Assembly (NCBI GenBank): GCA_003605065.1
Contig: QZJM01000062.1
Span: 1 to 35,940 of the forward strand
Direction of reading: 5' to 3'
DNA length: 35,940 nucleotides
Source of the DNA: Dethiobacter sp.
GTDB taxonomy: Bacteria > Bacillota > Dethiobacteria > DTU022 > UBA8154
The position numbers were made by a program, and so were the translations under genes. The notes beneath the pieces were generated by a model that made no database searches, had not been told where the DNA came from, and saw only the letters and a program-made list of their open reading frames with translations. The stretch's first letter is position 1; every line of letters begins with the position of its first letter. Shown here one piece after another: positions 16,920-26,087 of the stretch.

Positions 16920-18068
16920 TTATTCCTTAAATAAGTCAGCAGCATCGTCACCGGTGTTTATTACATCTGTTTCTAAACTTATTTCAGCAGTTTCACCGCC
17001 GGAATCTTGTTCAGTCTTTTTCTCTGCCTTATTTTCGTTATATTTTGTTTCACTGATAATATCAATTTTCCACCCTGATAATTTAGCCGCCAGACGAACA
17101 TTTTGCCCCTCTTTGCCAATAGATAGAGAAAGCTGGTAATCAGGTACTACAACCCGGGCTGACTTATTTTCTGAAAAAATCTTGGCTTTTAGCACCTTGG
17201 CAGGGCTCAAGGACCTGGCAACAAAAATTTCCGGGTCCTCGTTCCACTCTATAATATCAATTTTTTCACCTTTAAGTTCACTTACAATAGACTGGACCCT
17301 GTTACCTTTAGGTCCTACACATGCACCGACAGGATCCACATCCTTGTTACGTGAGTACACAGCTACCTTAGAACGGTTTCCCGGCTCACGGGCAATAGCT
17401 TTAATTTCAACAATACCATTATATATTTCCGGGACTTCCAATTCAAACAAACGCTTTAACAGCCCGGGATGTGTTCTGGAGACCAGAATTTGAGGACCCT
17501 TTGTTGTTTTTTTTACTTCCAGTATATATGCTTTAAGACGATCTCCCTGTTTATATACTTCTCCAGGCATCTGTTCCGAAGGTGTTAAAACTGCTTCCGT
17601 TTTTCCCAGATTAATTATGGTATTTTTTTGTTCAAAGCGTTGTACCAAACCGGTAACAATATCTTCTTCCCTATCAACATATTCTTCATAAACAAGGTCA
17701 CGCTCAGCTTCTCTAATACGTTGAATAACAACCTGTTTGGCAGTCTGTGCAGCTATTCTTCCGAAGTTTTTAGGAGTGACTTCCAATTCAATAATATCCC
17801 CAACCTTATACAGGGGATCTTTTTTCCTGGCCTCGTCAATATGAATTTCCTGGTGTGGATTGAGTACTTTTTCAACGACATTAAGACAGGAATATACCCC
17901 CATTTCTCCGGTGTTCCTGTCGATATTAACCTTAACATTATGAGCAGAATTAAAATTTCGTTTATAAGCAGAGATTAAAGCTGCCTCAATAGCCTCAAAC
18001 AAAGTTTCCTTTTTAATTCCTTTCTCCTTTTCTATAGCCTCCAGAGCTAACATAAAATCCTGGTTCAC
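16920..18068 (-). CDS. nusA: Transcription termination/antitermination protein NusA
   Basis: RNA polymerase-binding factor that promotes pausing and intrinsic termination. The 382-residue protein has the N-terminal polymerase-binding domain (about 1-130), an S1 domain (GLVQRFEQKNTIINLGKTEA), KH1 (VDPVGACVGPKGNRVQ) and KH2 (LSLSIGKEGQNVRLAAKLSG), then an acidic tail. It lacks the C-terminal AR repeats of enterobacterial NusA, as is normal in Firmicutes. Start GTG 18066-18068 with GGGGGT at 6 bases. It follows rimP by 11 bases. It probably controls its own operon through the leader hairpin upstream of rimP. Confidence 0.96.
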   Translation of the reverse strand: MNQDFMLALEAIEKEKGIKKETLFEAIEAALISAYKRNFNSAHNVKVNIDRNTGEMGVYSCLNVVEKVLNPHQEIHIDEARKKDPLYKVGDIIELEVTPKNFGRIAAQTAKQVVIQRIREAERDLVYEEYVDREEDIVTGLVQRFEQKNTIINLGKTEAVLTPSEQMPGEVYKQGDRLKAYILEVKKTTKGPQILVSRTHPGLLKRLFELEVPEIYNGIVEIKAIAREPGNRSKVAVYSRNKDVDPVGACVGPKGNRVQSIVSELKGEKIDIIEWNEDPEIFVARSLSPAKVLKAKIFSENKSARVVVPDYQLSLSIGKEGQNVRLAAKLSGWKIDIISETKYNENKAEKKTEQDSGGETAEISLETDVINTGDDAADLFKE

Positions 18069-18079
18069 TTTTTTACCCC

Positions 18080-18565
18080 CTATTTTTGTTTATACCAGAG
18101 GTTCGCTTTGGTGATCTCCTCCAAAGGAATATTAAACTGCTCACCTTCATCTGTCTCTATAATAAGTAAATCTTCCTGGAATTCCTTCAGGATTCCGGCA
18201 AAAGTTTTACGTTCCTTTATTTTATGGGAGGTCTTAATTTTTACATAGTTTCCCTGAAACATTCTGAAATCATCGGGTTTTTTCAGTGGTCTTTCTATGC
18301 CTGGAGAAGAGACTTCCAGTATATAGCTGGAAGGAATGGGATCTTCCCTATCCAAAATTTCTCCCAGTGATTTATTAACTTCTTCACAATCTTCCAGAAA
18401 AACCCCTCCGGGTTTATCTATATATACTACTAGATGAGGTCGTTTTCCGCTAGATTTATAGTCTACTCCGACTAACTCAATTCCTATCTTGTCAGTTACC
18501 ATTAAAGCCAGTTCTTCTATTTTTTTAGTAATATTTTTTTTCCCGGCACTTTCATCGGCTTTCAC
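18080..18565 (-). CDS. rimP: Ribosome maturation factor RimP
   Basis: Factor for 30S subunit maturation. It contains the RimP blocks GIELVGVDYKSSG, LVVYIDKPGGVFLEDCEEV, LEVSSPGIERPLKKPDDF and a C-terminal Sm-like fold (ITKANLWYKQK). An in-frame ATG at 18574 directly abuts GGGAG, so the GTG at 18563-18565, 9 bases from it, is preferred (161 residues); the choice does not affect the domain. First gene of the rimP-nusA-rnpM-infB-rbfA-nrnA-truB-ribF operon. Confidence 0.92.
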   Translation of the reverse strand: MKADESAGKKNITKKIEELALMVTDKIGIELVGVDYKSSGKRPHLVVYIDKPGGVFLEDCEEVNKSLGEILDREDPIPSSYILEVSSPGIERPLKKPDDFRMFQGNYVKIKTSHKIKERKTFAGILKEFQEDLLIIETDEGEQFNIPLEEITKANLWYKQK

Positions 18566-18597
18566 GGAACACATCTCCCTGCAAATTCTTTAAGAAT

Positions 18598-18623
18598 AAA
18601 GAGTGGGAATAAGCCCACTCTTT
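18598..18623 (-). promoter_or_regulatory. Leader terminator/attenuator upstream of rimP-nusA
   Basis: A perfect 10-bp stem AAAGAGTGGG/CCCACTCTTT with a 6-base loop. On the minus strand it is followed by the weak U-tract ATTCTTT. It lies inside the leader between the rimP promoter and the rimP start. It may also stop read-through from the upstream ispG operon. In Bacillus subtilis the rimP-nusA leader has a NusA-dependent terminator used for autoregulation; this looks like the counterpart. Confidence 0.65.
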
Positions 18624-18656
18624 GTCAAATTACCACTTCATCTTCTACCATGTAAC

Positions 18657-18685
18657 ATTCTATCACATTTAAACATCTTATGCAA
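18657..18685 (-). promoter_or_regulatory. Sigma-A-like promoter of the rimP-nusA-infB operon
   Basis: TTGCAT (18680-18685), 17 bases, TAGAAT (18657-18662) on the minus strand, only 8 bases past the stop of the glycosyltransferase gene. The leader of about 85 bases contains the attenuator-like hairpin. Confidence 0.65.
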
Positions 18686-18692
18686 GAGAAGC

Positions 18693-19334
18693 CTACTTTA
18701 AAGAATTTACGCGGGTAAGGTATTTTATTATTTCCCAGTACATTTTCATCCTGGCGGCCATTCCTTTCCATACCCCCATTTTTTCTTCTTTCATAACATG
18801 GGACATATCGTGCAAAAGAACTTCTTTTACTCTGATATGAGATGATTCCATAAAGCGATTTATTGCCATCTCCACACCAAATCTGGCTACATCCAGATCT
18901 GAGATCTTTTCCATTAAAGAAAATTTTAAAGCCCTCTGACCTGATAGATACGGTGCCATTTTCTGAGCAAAATCGGTGGCTATTCTCCCTTTTTCAAAGA
19001 TCCCGATAGTCATGTCTGCCTCATCATCAATAACAGGTTCGAGAAGATTATGTACATGTTTTTCCGTTAAACCCAGTAAATCGGCATCTAAAAAAAGGAC
19101 CACATCTGCTTGAAAATTATCCAGGCCTGCCTTTAAAGCTCCTCCTTTGCCCCGATTCTCCGTTAATTCAACCACCTCAACACCATAGCTCTTAGCTACA
19201 CTAACAGTATCGTCAGTGGAACCGTCACTTACAACTATAATTTTTTTAATTAAAGCAACATGTTTTAACACAGCTAAAACATGTCCGATATTCTTTTGCT
19301 CGTTATAGGCCGGGATAATGGCAATAGCCTCCAT
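18693..19334 (-). CDS. Family 2 glycosyltransferase
   Basis: A 213-residue GT-A fold transferase consisting only of the catalytic domain. IIPAYNEQKNIGHVL at the N-terminus binds the nucleotide sugar, SDGSTDDT (36-43) follows, and DADLLG (83-88) is the metal-binding DxD. There is no membrane segment. Donor and acceptor cannot be told; family relatives act on cell-wall, lipid or compatible-solute precursors. The start is ATG with GGAGGAT at 9 bases, 6 bases after the ispG stop, so it is the last gene of the dxr-rseP-ispG unit. It occupies the place where proS/polC lie in Bacillus. Confidence 0.85.
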   Translation of the reverse strand: MEAIAIIPAYNEQKNIGHVLAVLKHVALIKKIIVVSDGSTDDTVSVAKSYGVEVVELTENRGKGGALKAGLDNFQADVVLFLDADLLGLTEKHVHNLLEPVIDDEADMTIGIFEKGRIATDFAQKMAPYLSGQRALKFSLMEKISDLDVARFGVEMAINRFMESSHIRVKEVLLHDMSHVMKEEKMGVWKGMAARMKMYWEIIKYLTRVNSLK

Positions 19335-19340
19335 CTTAAC

Positions 19341-20429
19341 TTATCCTCCGTTTCGCGTAGTGTTTTCAGATATTTTCTGCTTTACTATTTCCATAATTTC
19401 TTTTTCCAGCGCTTTAAATAATTTATGGGGAGCTACTTTTTTTAACACCTTTCCTTCCTTAAAAATGACACCAAAGTTATTGCCGCCAGATATACCAATA
19501 TCCGCTTCACGCGCTTCTCCGGGGCCGTTAACAGGACAACCCATAACAGCAATTTTTAAAGGCCAGTTAATATGTTTTACCGCTTCCTCAACTTTATCTA
19601 CCAAATTTTCCAGGTCGATCTTGCAACGAGCACATGTAGGACAGGAAATAATATCCGGCCCGAAATTTCTTGAACCTGCCGCTTGTAAAATTTCTTTGGC
19701 GACATAAATTTCCTTTACCGGATCCCCCGTTAAAGAGACTCTTACAGTATCACCAATTCCATCTAACAATAACGAACCGATACCCAATGAAGATTTAATT
19801 GCTCCTTTTAAACCTCTGCCGGCCTCAGTAACTCCCAGATGTAACGGATAGGGCATGCGCTCAGCAATTTTCCGATAAGCATCTACAGTAGTTACAACAT
19901 TCGCTGCCTTCAGAGATACAACTATATCCTGAAATGAATTTTCCTCTAAAAATTTTATTGTTTGCAAAGCTGATTCTACCAAGGCATCTGCTGTTGCCCC
20001 CCCGTACTTCATTCTGAGTTCCCTGCGTATGGAACCGGAATTAACCCCTATGCGTAAAGGGATACCTTTTTCTTTAGCTTTTTGAATAATCCGGGCAAGT
20101 TTATCGTTACCCCCAATATTTCCAGGATTAATTCTTATTTTATCGGCTCCATCTTCAAGACAAAGGAGAGCCAGGCGGTAATCAAACTGGATGTCTGCTA
20201 CAACGGGTAAAGGTGAATTTTTTTTAATAGTACTAAGGGATTTGGCATCGCTTTCATCGGTAACAGCCACCCGGACTATTTCGCAACCGGCTTCAAAAAG
20301 CTCGTTTATCTGTTTTAAAGTAGCTTTAATATCAGAAGTATCGGTATTTGTCATAGATTGAATGGAAACAGGAGCCTCTCCCCCAACAGTAACATTACCG
20401 ACTTTTACAGGTAAGGATTTGCGCCGCAA
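19341..20429 (-). CDS. ispG: 4-hydroxy-3-methylbut-2-en-1-yl diphosphate synthase (flavodoxin/ferredoxin)
   Basis: Iron-sulfur enzyme of the DXP isoprenoid pathway that reductively opens the cyclodiphosphate MEcPP. The TIM-barrel part occupies about residues 1-250. The [4Fe-4S] ligands are in CPTCARC (C263, C266) and GCPVNGPGE (C298). At 362 residues it is the short bacterial form. Start TTG 20427-20429 with GGAGGGAGAAA upstream. It follows rseP and dxr of the same pathway. Confidence 0.96.
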   Translation of the reverse strand: MRRKSLPVKVGNVTVGGEAPVSIQSMTNTDTSDIKATLKQINELFEAGCEIVRVAVTDESDAKSLSTIKKNSPLPVVADIQFDYRLALLCLEDGADKIRINPGNIGGNDKLARIIQKAKEKGIPLRIGVNSGSIRRELRMKYGGATADALVESALQTIKFLEENSFQDIVVSLKAANVVTTVDAYRKIAERMPYPLHLGVTEAGRGLKGAIKSSLGIGSLLLDGIGDTVRVSLTGDPVKEIYVAKEILQAAGSRNFGPDIISCPTCARCKIDLENLVDKVEEAVKHINWPLKIAVMGCPVNGPGEAREADIGISGGNNFGVIFKEGKVLKKVAPHKLFKALEKEIMEIVKQKISENTTRNGG

Positions 20430-20441
20430 TTTCTCCCTCCT

Positions 20442-21458
20442 CTAAAAAATAAGACGTGTAATATCCTGAAAGGCAATTAATATCATTAAAATTATAAGCA
20501 AAGTAAAACCGATAAAATGGATGAAACCTTCTTTCTGGGGATCAATAGGTTTACCCCTAATGCCCTCTACAGCGAGAAAAAGTATCCTGCTCCCGTCCAG
20601 GGCAGGAATCGGCAATAAATTAATAATACCCAGATTCACGCTTATTATTGCTGCCAGGGAAAAAAGATTACTCAATCCTTGTTGCATTACCTCTCCTACC
20701 ACGGCAACTATTCCTACAGGTCCGGCGACATCTGCAGGGATGGCACCGGTAATCATCTGATATAGGCTGATAAAAATTAACTTAATAAAAAACCAGGTAT
20801 AAGTAAAACCAAGGAAAAGGGACGATAAAAATGCATATTTTTTATATACGGGAGCAATACCAATTAAACCCCTGCCGGTTTCCTCTATGGGAATTACCGG
20901 GACTAAAAGTTCCGTATGATCCCTTTTTATAAGCATGGTGATTTGTTTCCCGGGATTAGCATTTATATGTGAAATGACGTTGTTCCAGTTTTTCATCTCC
21001 AAACCATCAATAGCGAGAATAACATCCCGGGACTGTAAACCAGCTTCGAATGCCCTGCTTTTAGGAAGAACTTCACCTATTTGCGTTGACTGGGTTTGTG
21101 GTACCCCTAAAAAAAAGAAATAGACCAGGGAAAAAAGCACAATGGCCAATAAGAAATTCATAACAGAACCTGCAGAAATAACAGCAAGACGAGAAATTAA
21201 AGGTTTTTCCTGAAAACTTCCCTTTTTCCGTGCATCTTCCGGGTCCTCTCCTAATAAACGACAAAAACCTCCCAGGGGGAATAACCTTAGAGTATAGCGT
21301 GTACCTTCTTTTTCCCAAGATAGTAGTTCTTTCCCGAATCCAATAGCAAATTCCAGTACATTTATGCGTACTAACCTAGCCACGATAAAGTGACCGAATT
21401 CATGAACAAAAATTAATATCCCAAAAATAATAATCGAAGCTATAATCGTATTAACCAT
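20442..21458 (-). CDS. rseP: Site-2 protease RseP/RasP
   Basis: Membrane-embedded zinc metalloprotease cleaving anti-sigma factors and signal-peptide remnants within the membrane. HEFGH lies in the first membrane helix (residues 19-23), a PDZ domain (about 100-180, SRAFEAGLQSRDVILAIDG) follows, and the second metal motif is LPIPALDGSRILFL near the C-terminus, among further membrane helices. The ATG at 21464 abuts GGAGA, so the ATG at 21456-21458 (338 residues) with 6-base spacing is preferred. 12 bases after dxr, the conserved order. Confidence 0.95.
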   Translation of the reverse strand: MVNTIIASIIIFGILIFVHEFGHFIVARLVRINVLEFAIGFGKELLSWEKEGTRYTLRLFPLGGFCRLLGEDPEDARKKGSFQEKPLISRLAVISAGSVMNFLLAIVLFSLVYFFFLGVPQTQSTQIGEVLPKSRAFEAGLQSRDVILAIDGLEMKNWNNVISHINANPGKQITMLIKRDHTELLVPVIPIEETGRGLIGIAPVYKKYAFLSSLFLGFTYTWFFIKLIFISLYQMITGAIPADVAGPVGIVAVVGEVMQQGLSNLFSLAAIISVNLGIINLLPIPALDGSRILFLAVEGIRGKPIDPQKEGFIHFIGFTLLIILMILIAFQDITRLIF

Positions 21459-21470
21459 CAACATTCTCCT

Positions 21471-22622
21471 TTATTCATCTAAAATCTTTATGGTTTCCTG
21501 CCTAGCCCAGGCATCTGCTTTAACAATATCATTAAGGGATGGATTTAGCATTGCGGAATGCCTGTTCATAATTTCTTCCAATACTACAGGAATATGCAAA
21601 AAAGATAGGCGATTTTCCAAAAACCTTTCTACAGCAACTTCGTTTGCCGCGTTCAGAACAGCAGGCATAGTCCCCCCTGTTTCCCCTGCCCGGTAGGCAT
21701 AATTAAGACACGGGAAACTTTTTTGATCTGGAGGTAAAAAGTTTATGCTGTGTTTCTCCTCCCAATTTAACCTGGGAAAGTTGCTTTCCCACCTCTCCGG
21801 ATAGCTCAGTGCAAACTGTATGGGTAAAAGCATACTGGGAAGACTCATTTGTGCAATAATTGAACCATCGTTAAATTCTACCATGGAATGGATTATGCTT
21901 TCAGGGTGAATCACAACGTCTATTTTCTTAAATTCCAGGTTAAAAAGCCAATGGGCTTCTATAACCTCAAAACCTTTATTCATCAATGTTGCTGAATCTA
22001 TTGTTACCTTTGCTCCCATTTTCCAGTTAGGATGTTTTAAGGCCTGAGAAGGCTGGACTCCCGCAAGTTCTTTTTTTCCCCATCCTAAGAAAGGACCGCC
22101 GGAAGCAGTTAATATTATCTTTTTGACCTCGTTTTCTCTTCCTGCATGAAGACATTGAAAAATGGCTGAATGCTCACTATCTACAGGTATAATAGTTTTT
22201 TTGGATCTGGCCTCAGACATGATTAGTTCTCCGCCTACCACAAGGGCTTCCTTGTTGGCCAGGGCCACGGCCTTGCCCTCCTTGAGAGCAGCAAGCGTGG
22301 GCTCTAACCCGCTGAAGCCCACAAGAGCCACCACGACCATTTCAGCATCGGTCCAGGCAGCAAGAACTTTCAGGCCCTCTTCTCCTATTAAAACGATCGT
22401 ATCAACATCACTAATTCGTTTTTTTAGCTCCAGTGCTTTTTCTTGCTGCAAAACCGCTGCCGCCAGGGGCTTATATTTTCGAATCTGCATCTCCAGAAGA
22501 TCGATATTACCCCTGGTTGAAAGGCCTATAATTTTAAATTTTTCAGGAAACTGGTCCACTACCTTTAAGGTTTGTGTCCCTATGGAACCGGTGGAACCAA
22601 GAATTGATATCTTTCTGCTCAT
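21471..22622 (-). CDS. dxr: 1-deoxy-D-xylulose-5-phosphate reductoisomerase
   Basis: Makes 2-C-methyl-D-erythritol 4-phosphate, the committed step of the DXP pathway. NADPH-binding ILGSTGSIGTQTL is at the N-terminus; VDSEHSAIFQCL and TASGGPFLG line the active site, and ATLMNKGFEVIEAHWLF is present. 383 residues from ATG 22620-22622, which has AGGGG at 4-5 bases. The in-frame ATG at 22634 lacks a ribosome binding site and lies at the predicted RNA start of the adjoining promoter. Confidence 0.95.
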   Translation of the reverse strand: MSRKISILGSTGSIGTQTLKVVDQFPEKFKIIGLSTRGNIDLLEMQIRKYKPLAAAVLQQEKALELKKRISDVDTIVLIGEEGLKVLAAWTDAEMVVVALVGFSGLEPTLAALKEGKAVALANKEALVVGGELIMSEARSKKTIIPVDSEHSAIFQCLHAGRENEVKKIILTASGGPFLGWGKKELAGVQPSQALKHPNWKMGAKVTIDSATLMNKGFEVIEAHWLFNLEFKKIDVVIHPESIIHSMVEFNDGSIIAQMSLPSMLLPIQFALSYPERWESNFPRLNWEEKHSINFLPPDQKSFPCLNYAYRAGETGGTMPAVLNAANEVAVERFLENRLSFLHIPVVLEEIMNRHSAMLNPSLNDIVKADAWARQETIKILDE

Positions 22623-22638
22623 AAAACCCCTCATTTTA

Positions 22639-22666
22639 ATTATATCAAAATAAGAATAAGAAACAA
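22639..22666 (-). promoter_or_regulatory. Internal promoter upstream of dxr
   Basis: TTGTTT (22661-22666), 16 bases, TATAAT (22639-22644) on the minus strand in the 78-base cdsA-dxr gap. It would drive dxr-rseP-ispG-glycosyltransferase. Predicted leader about 10 bases. Confidence 0.45.
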
Positions 22667-22700
22667 TCCTGCTCTTTTATAAAGCAGCTTCTTTTACAGG

Positions 22701-23504
22701 CTACAGCAGCGAATATTGTATAAAAATTATATAAATATAGAAAAAGGGGGCAGCAAAAAAAAGACTGTCAAAGCGATCCAGTATGCCACCATGTCCCGGT
22801 AAAAGACCTCCTGAATCTTTGACACCCACACTTCTTTTTAGCGCTGACTGACTTAAATCACCCAGGGCTGCGGCCGTACCGACAATAAGTCCCAGCAGCA
22901 TCCCCGTTAGTAAATTTAAATAATCAGGTGCAAAAAGCCAGGACAACAGCAGCCCGGTCAAACTGCTTGCTGTTATTCCAGCTATGGTTCCTTCCAATGT
23001 TTTTTTGGGGCTTATTTGGGGAGCCAGCGGAGTCTTCCCAGCCAGACTCCCTATAAAATAGGCCATGATATCTTCAGACCAAACCATTAAAAATAAAAAG
23101 AGAGTTAAAATAAACCCCCCGGGCAATAATCTGATAGCCAGTAAAAAACTGGCTAACCCACCAGTGTATATTATCCCCCAATAGGAAAGGGTAGATTCCC
23201 AGTAATTAACTCTTGTGTGAAAGAAAACAGGGAAAAGACTGACTGCAGCAAAAAAAACCGTCCATAATGCCAGAACAAACAGGGCATTTTCCCTGTAAAC
23301 TGATAAAAGGGCTATGGGAAGAAACAAGTATCCAGATAATTCCACAGTATGCCATCCCTTTTTTCTCATTAAAGAGTAATACTCTTTCAAACCGATCATG
23401 GCAATAATTAAAACGATCAAACCATACCAGTAACCCCCGAGATAAATAAAAAAAAGAAGTACCGATATTCCCACTAAAGCAGTAAACACCCTGGTTCTTA
23501 GCAT
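22701..23504 (-). CDS. cdsA: Phosphatidate cytidylyltransferase
   Basis: Integral membrane enzyme making CDP-diacylglycerol from phosphatidate and CTP, the entry to phospholipid synthesis. The 267-residue protein has several hydrophobic helices and the family signature region SPKKTLEGTIAG followed by SVGVKDSGGLLPGHGGILDR with D and R residues of the active site. Start ATG 23502-23504 with GGCGGTG upstream. 13 bases after uppS. Confidence 0.95.
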   Translation of the reverse strand: MLRTRVFTALVGISVLLFFIYLGGYWYGLIVLIIAMIGLKEYYSLMRKKGWHTVELSGYLFLPIALLSVYRENALFVLALWTVFFAAVSLFPVFFHTRVNYWESTLSYWGIIYTGGLASFLLAIRLLPGGFILTLFLFLMVWSEDIMAYFIGSLAGKTPLAPQISPKKTLEGTIAGITASSLTGLLLSWLFAPDYLNLLTGMLLGLIVGTAAALGDLSQSALKRSVGVKDSGGLLPGHGGILDRFDSLFFAAPFFYIYIIFIQYSLL

Positions 23505-23517
23505 TAAATAACACCGC

Positions 23518-24282
23518 CTATAATTTGTTTATGCCACCAAATCTTCTTTCCCGTTCCTGGTAGTCCAGTATTGCTTTTAAAAAATGTTCTTTTTTAAAAT
23601 CAGGCCATAGTATCCTGGTAAACCACAATTCAGTATAAGCCAGCTGCCAGAGCAAAAAATTACTAATTCTTAACTCTCCACTGGGACGGATCAACAAATC
23701 GGGATCAGGCAAACCCCCAGTATCTAGATATCCGGCAAACAGGTCTTCAGAAATTTCTTCTGTTTTTAACGAGCCCTCTTTAACTCTTGCGGCAATTTTT
23801 CTAACAGCATTTAAAATCTCATTCCTGCCACCATAATTAAGGGCAAAATTTAAGATCATGCCGGAGTTGTCCCTGGTAGCTTCCAGGGCATTATTAATTG
23901 CTCTCTGCGTAACTTCAGGAAGCTGCTCCAAATTTCCCATGGTTTTAATTATGATGTTCTTTTCGATTAGTGACTGTAATTCTTTATGCAGGTACTCTCC
24001 TGGCAGGCTCATTAAAAATTCTACTTCCCAACGAGGTCTTTTCCAATTTTCTGTAGAAAAAGCATATAACGTCACTATACTTATACCCAGTTCATAAGAA
24101 CAAGTTATAACTTCTTTTAACGTATTAATGCCTGCTCGATGACCTGCTATTCTGGGCAATCCTCTTTTCCTGGCCCAGCGACCATTTCCATCCATAATGA
24201 TAGCTACGTGTCCGGGAAGTTTTTCCGCAGATATTAGCCTGGTAAGTTCTGTTTCGTTTTTTTTCCTGTCTCTACTCAACAT
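23518..24282 (-). CDS. uppS: Isoprenyl transferase (undecaprenyl diphosphate synthase)
   Basis: Cis-prenyltransferase building the C55 carrier lipid for peptidoglycan from FPP and IPP. The catalytic aspartate is in IIMDGNGRWA (D31); HRAG, LYAFSTENWKRP and PDLLIRPSGELRISNFLLWQ follow. 254 residues from ATG 24280-24282 with AGGTG upstream; an in-frame start at 24330 would add an unconserved leader. The 136 bases before it contain several small hairpins. Confidence 0.95.
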   Translation of the reverse strand: MLSRDRKKNETELTRLISAEKLPGHVAIIMDGNGRWARKRGLPRIAGHRAGINTLKEVITCSYELGISIVTLYAFSTENWKRPRWEVEFLMSLPGEYLHKELQSLIEKNIIIKTMGNLEQLPEVTQRAINNALEATRDNSGMILNFALNYGGRNEILNAVRKIAARVKEGSLKTEEISEDLFAGYLDTGGLPDPDLLIRPSGELRISNFLLWQLAYTELWFTRILWPDFKKEHFLKAILDYQERERRFGGINKL

Positions 24283-24300
24283 TATCACCTGCAAATCTAT

Positions 24301-24398
24301 AAATAGACCCCCATTAGGGGGCAAAAACACGACAAATTAAAGTCTATAGCCAGCAGGCCACAAAACCTGCACATATTGCTTTTCAAAAGCAAATATTT
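24301..24398 (-). repeat. Cluster of small inverted repeats upstream of uppS
   Basis: In the gap between the PASTA-like gene and uppS three hairpins stand in a row on the minus strand: TTGCTTTT/AAAAGCAA (24373-24396), GCAGG/CCTGC (about 24352-24371), and CCCCC-TAAT-GGGGG (24307-24321). TATAGAC and GTCTAT sequences could enclose the last one. None has a proper T-run, so terminator function is not clear. Confidence 0.35.
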
Positions 24399-24418
24399 CA
24401 GCATTATTAACAATAATT

Positions 24419-24649
24419 TCAAATGGAATGAGATTCAGCAGCAATAATTAGTTCCAGGGAGTGATCCGCAAGTTCCATCTGTCTTATAACACGATAGGTT
24501 TTTGAGGATACTTCTGTTACCGATTTATCCTCCCGGCTACGATACGGGGGAACGGTCGTTTTTAAATTAAATTTTATCCCTTTCTTCTCTAATATATTTA
24601 TGGCTTCATCCAATCGATAGACAGTAACATCAGGAATTTTCGCATTCAT
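24419..24649 (-). CDS. Small PASTA-like domain protein
   Basis: A 76-residue protein without signal or membrane segment. The order IPDVTVYRLDEAINILEKKG, then K..TTVPPYRS and VIRQ near the end, resembles one PASTA domain (PDV..L...A...L...G, then V..Q). PASTA domains normally occur in penicillin-binding proteins and Ser/Thr kinases and bind wall fragments; a free cytosolic copy would be unusual. Start ATG with GGGGAGA at 6 bases. It lies between frr and uppS, 21 bases after frr. No function can be given. Confidence 0.7.
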   Translation of the reverse strand: MNAKIPDVTVYRLDEAINILEKKGIKFNLKTTVPPYRSREDKSVTEVSSKTYRVIRQMELADHSLELIIAAESHSI

Positions 24650-24670
24650 TATATTCTCCCCGACTTAAAT

Positions 24671-25224
24671 TCAGACCTCCATGATATCTTTTTCCTTTTG
24701 AGCAAGCAGCTTATCAATTTCTTCTATTTGTCTCTTGGTTATTTCCAGTACCTCTTCCTGGCCGATTCTCAGGTTGTCTTCAGAGATATTACCATTTTTT
24801 CCCTCTGACTTTAACAAATCATTTGCCTCACGCCTGATATTTCTAATGGCTACTCTTGCTTCCTCGGCTTTTTTACGGGTCGTTTTAACCAGTTCTTTCC
24901 TTCTTTCTTCTGTGAGCTGGGGGATAGCAAGCCTGATAACATTGCCATCGTTATTGGGAGTTAAGCCCAAATCGGATTTTAAGATAGCCTTTTCTATTTC
25001 CCCCAAAATATTTTTGTCCCAGGGTTGTATAACCAGCAATCTCGGTTCCGGGGCAGAAATTGTGGCCAGCTGTTGGAGAGGTGTGGGGTTATTATAATAA
25101 TTAACGTTTATTTTATCAAGTATAGAAGGAACGGCCCGGCCTGCACGTAAAGTGCCTAGATCTTTTTTAAAAGCCTCTACACTTTTTTCCATTTTTTTCT
25201 CCGTATTTTCTAAAATATTCTTCA

Positions 25225-25225
<1 letters not shown>
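24671..25225 (-). CDS. frr: Ribosome recycling factor
   Basis: Releases ribosomes from mRNA after termination, with EF-G. 184 residues with the expected [43 protein letters not shown], and the C-terminal helix with [13 protein letters not shown]. Start ATG 25223-25225 sharing one base with the pyrH TAA stop, so coupled translation is likely. Confidence 0.96.
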
Positions 25226-25953
<728 letters not shown>

Positions 25954-26019
25954 TTATTAACCTCCAGATTTTTAATCTTTAGCTGAAATAAATTAATACC
26001 AGTAGAAATCTTTCCCCGT

Positions 26020-26044
26020 AAAAAAGGCAATAATGCATAGCCTT
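26020..26044 (-). terminator. Probable intrinsic terminator after the SDR gene
   Basis: On the minus strand AAGGC pairs with GCCTT (plus an AT/AT pair after one mismatch), followed by TTTTTT. It lies between the SDR stop and pyrH and separates the accessory region from the pyrH operon. Confidence 0.6.
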
Positions 26045-26087
26045 CCTTTTTAAACTTACAAAATACGCTGAGAGTTTTAGCTGCCCT

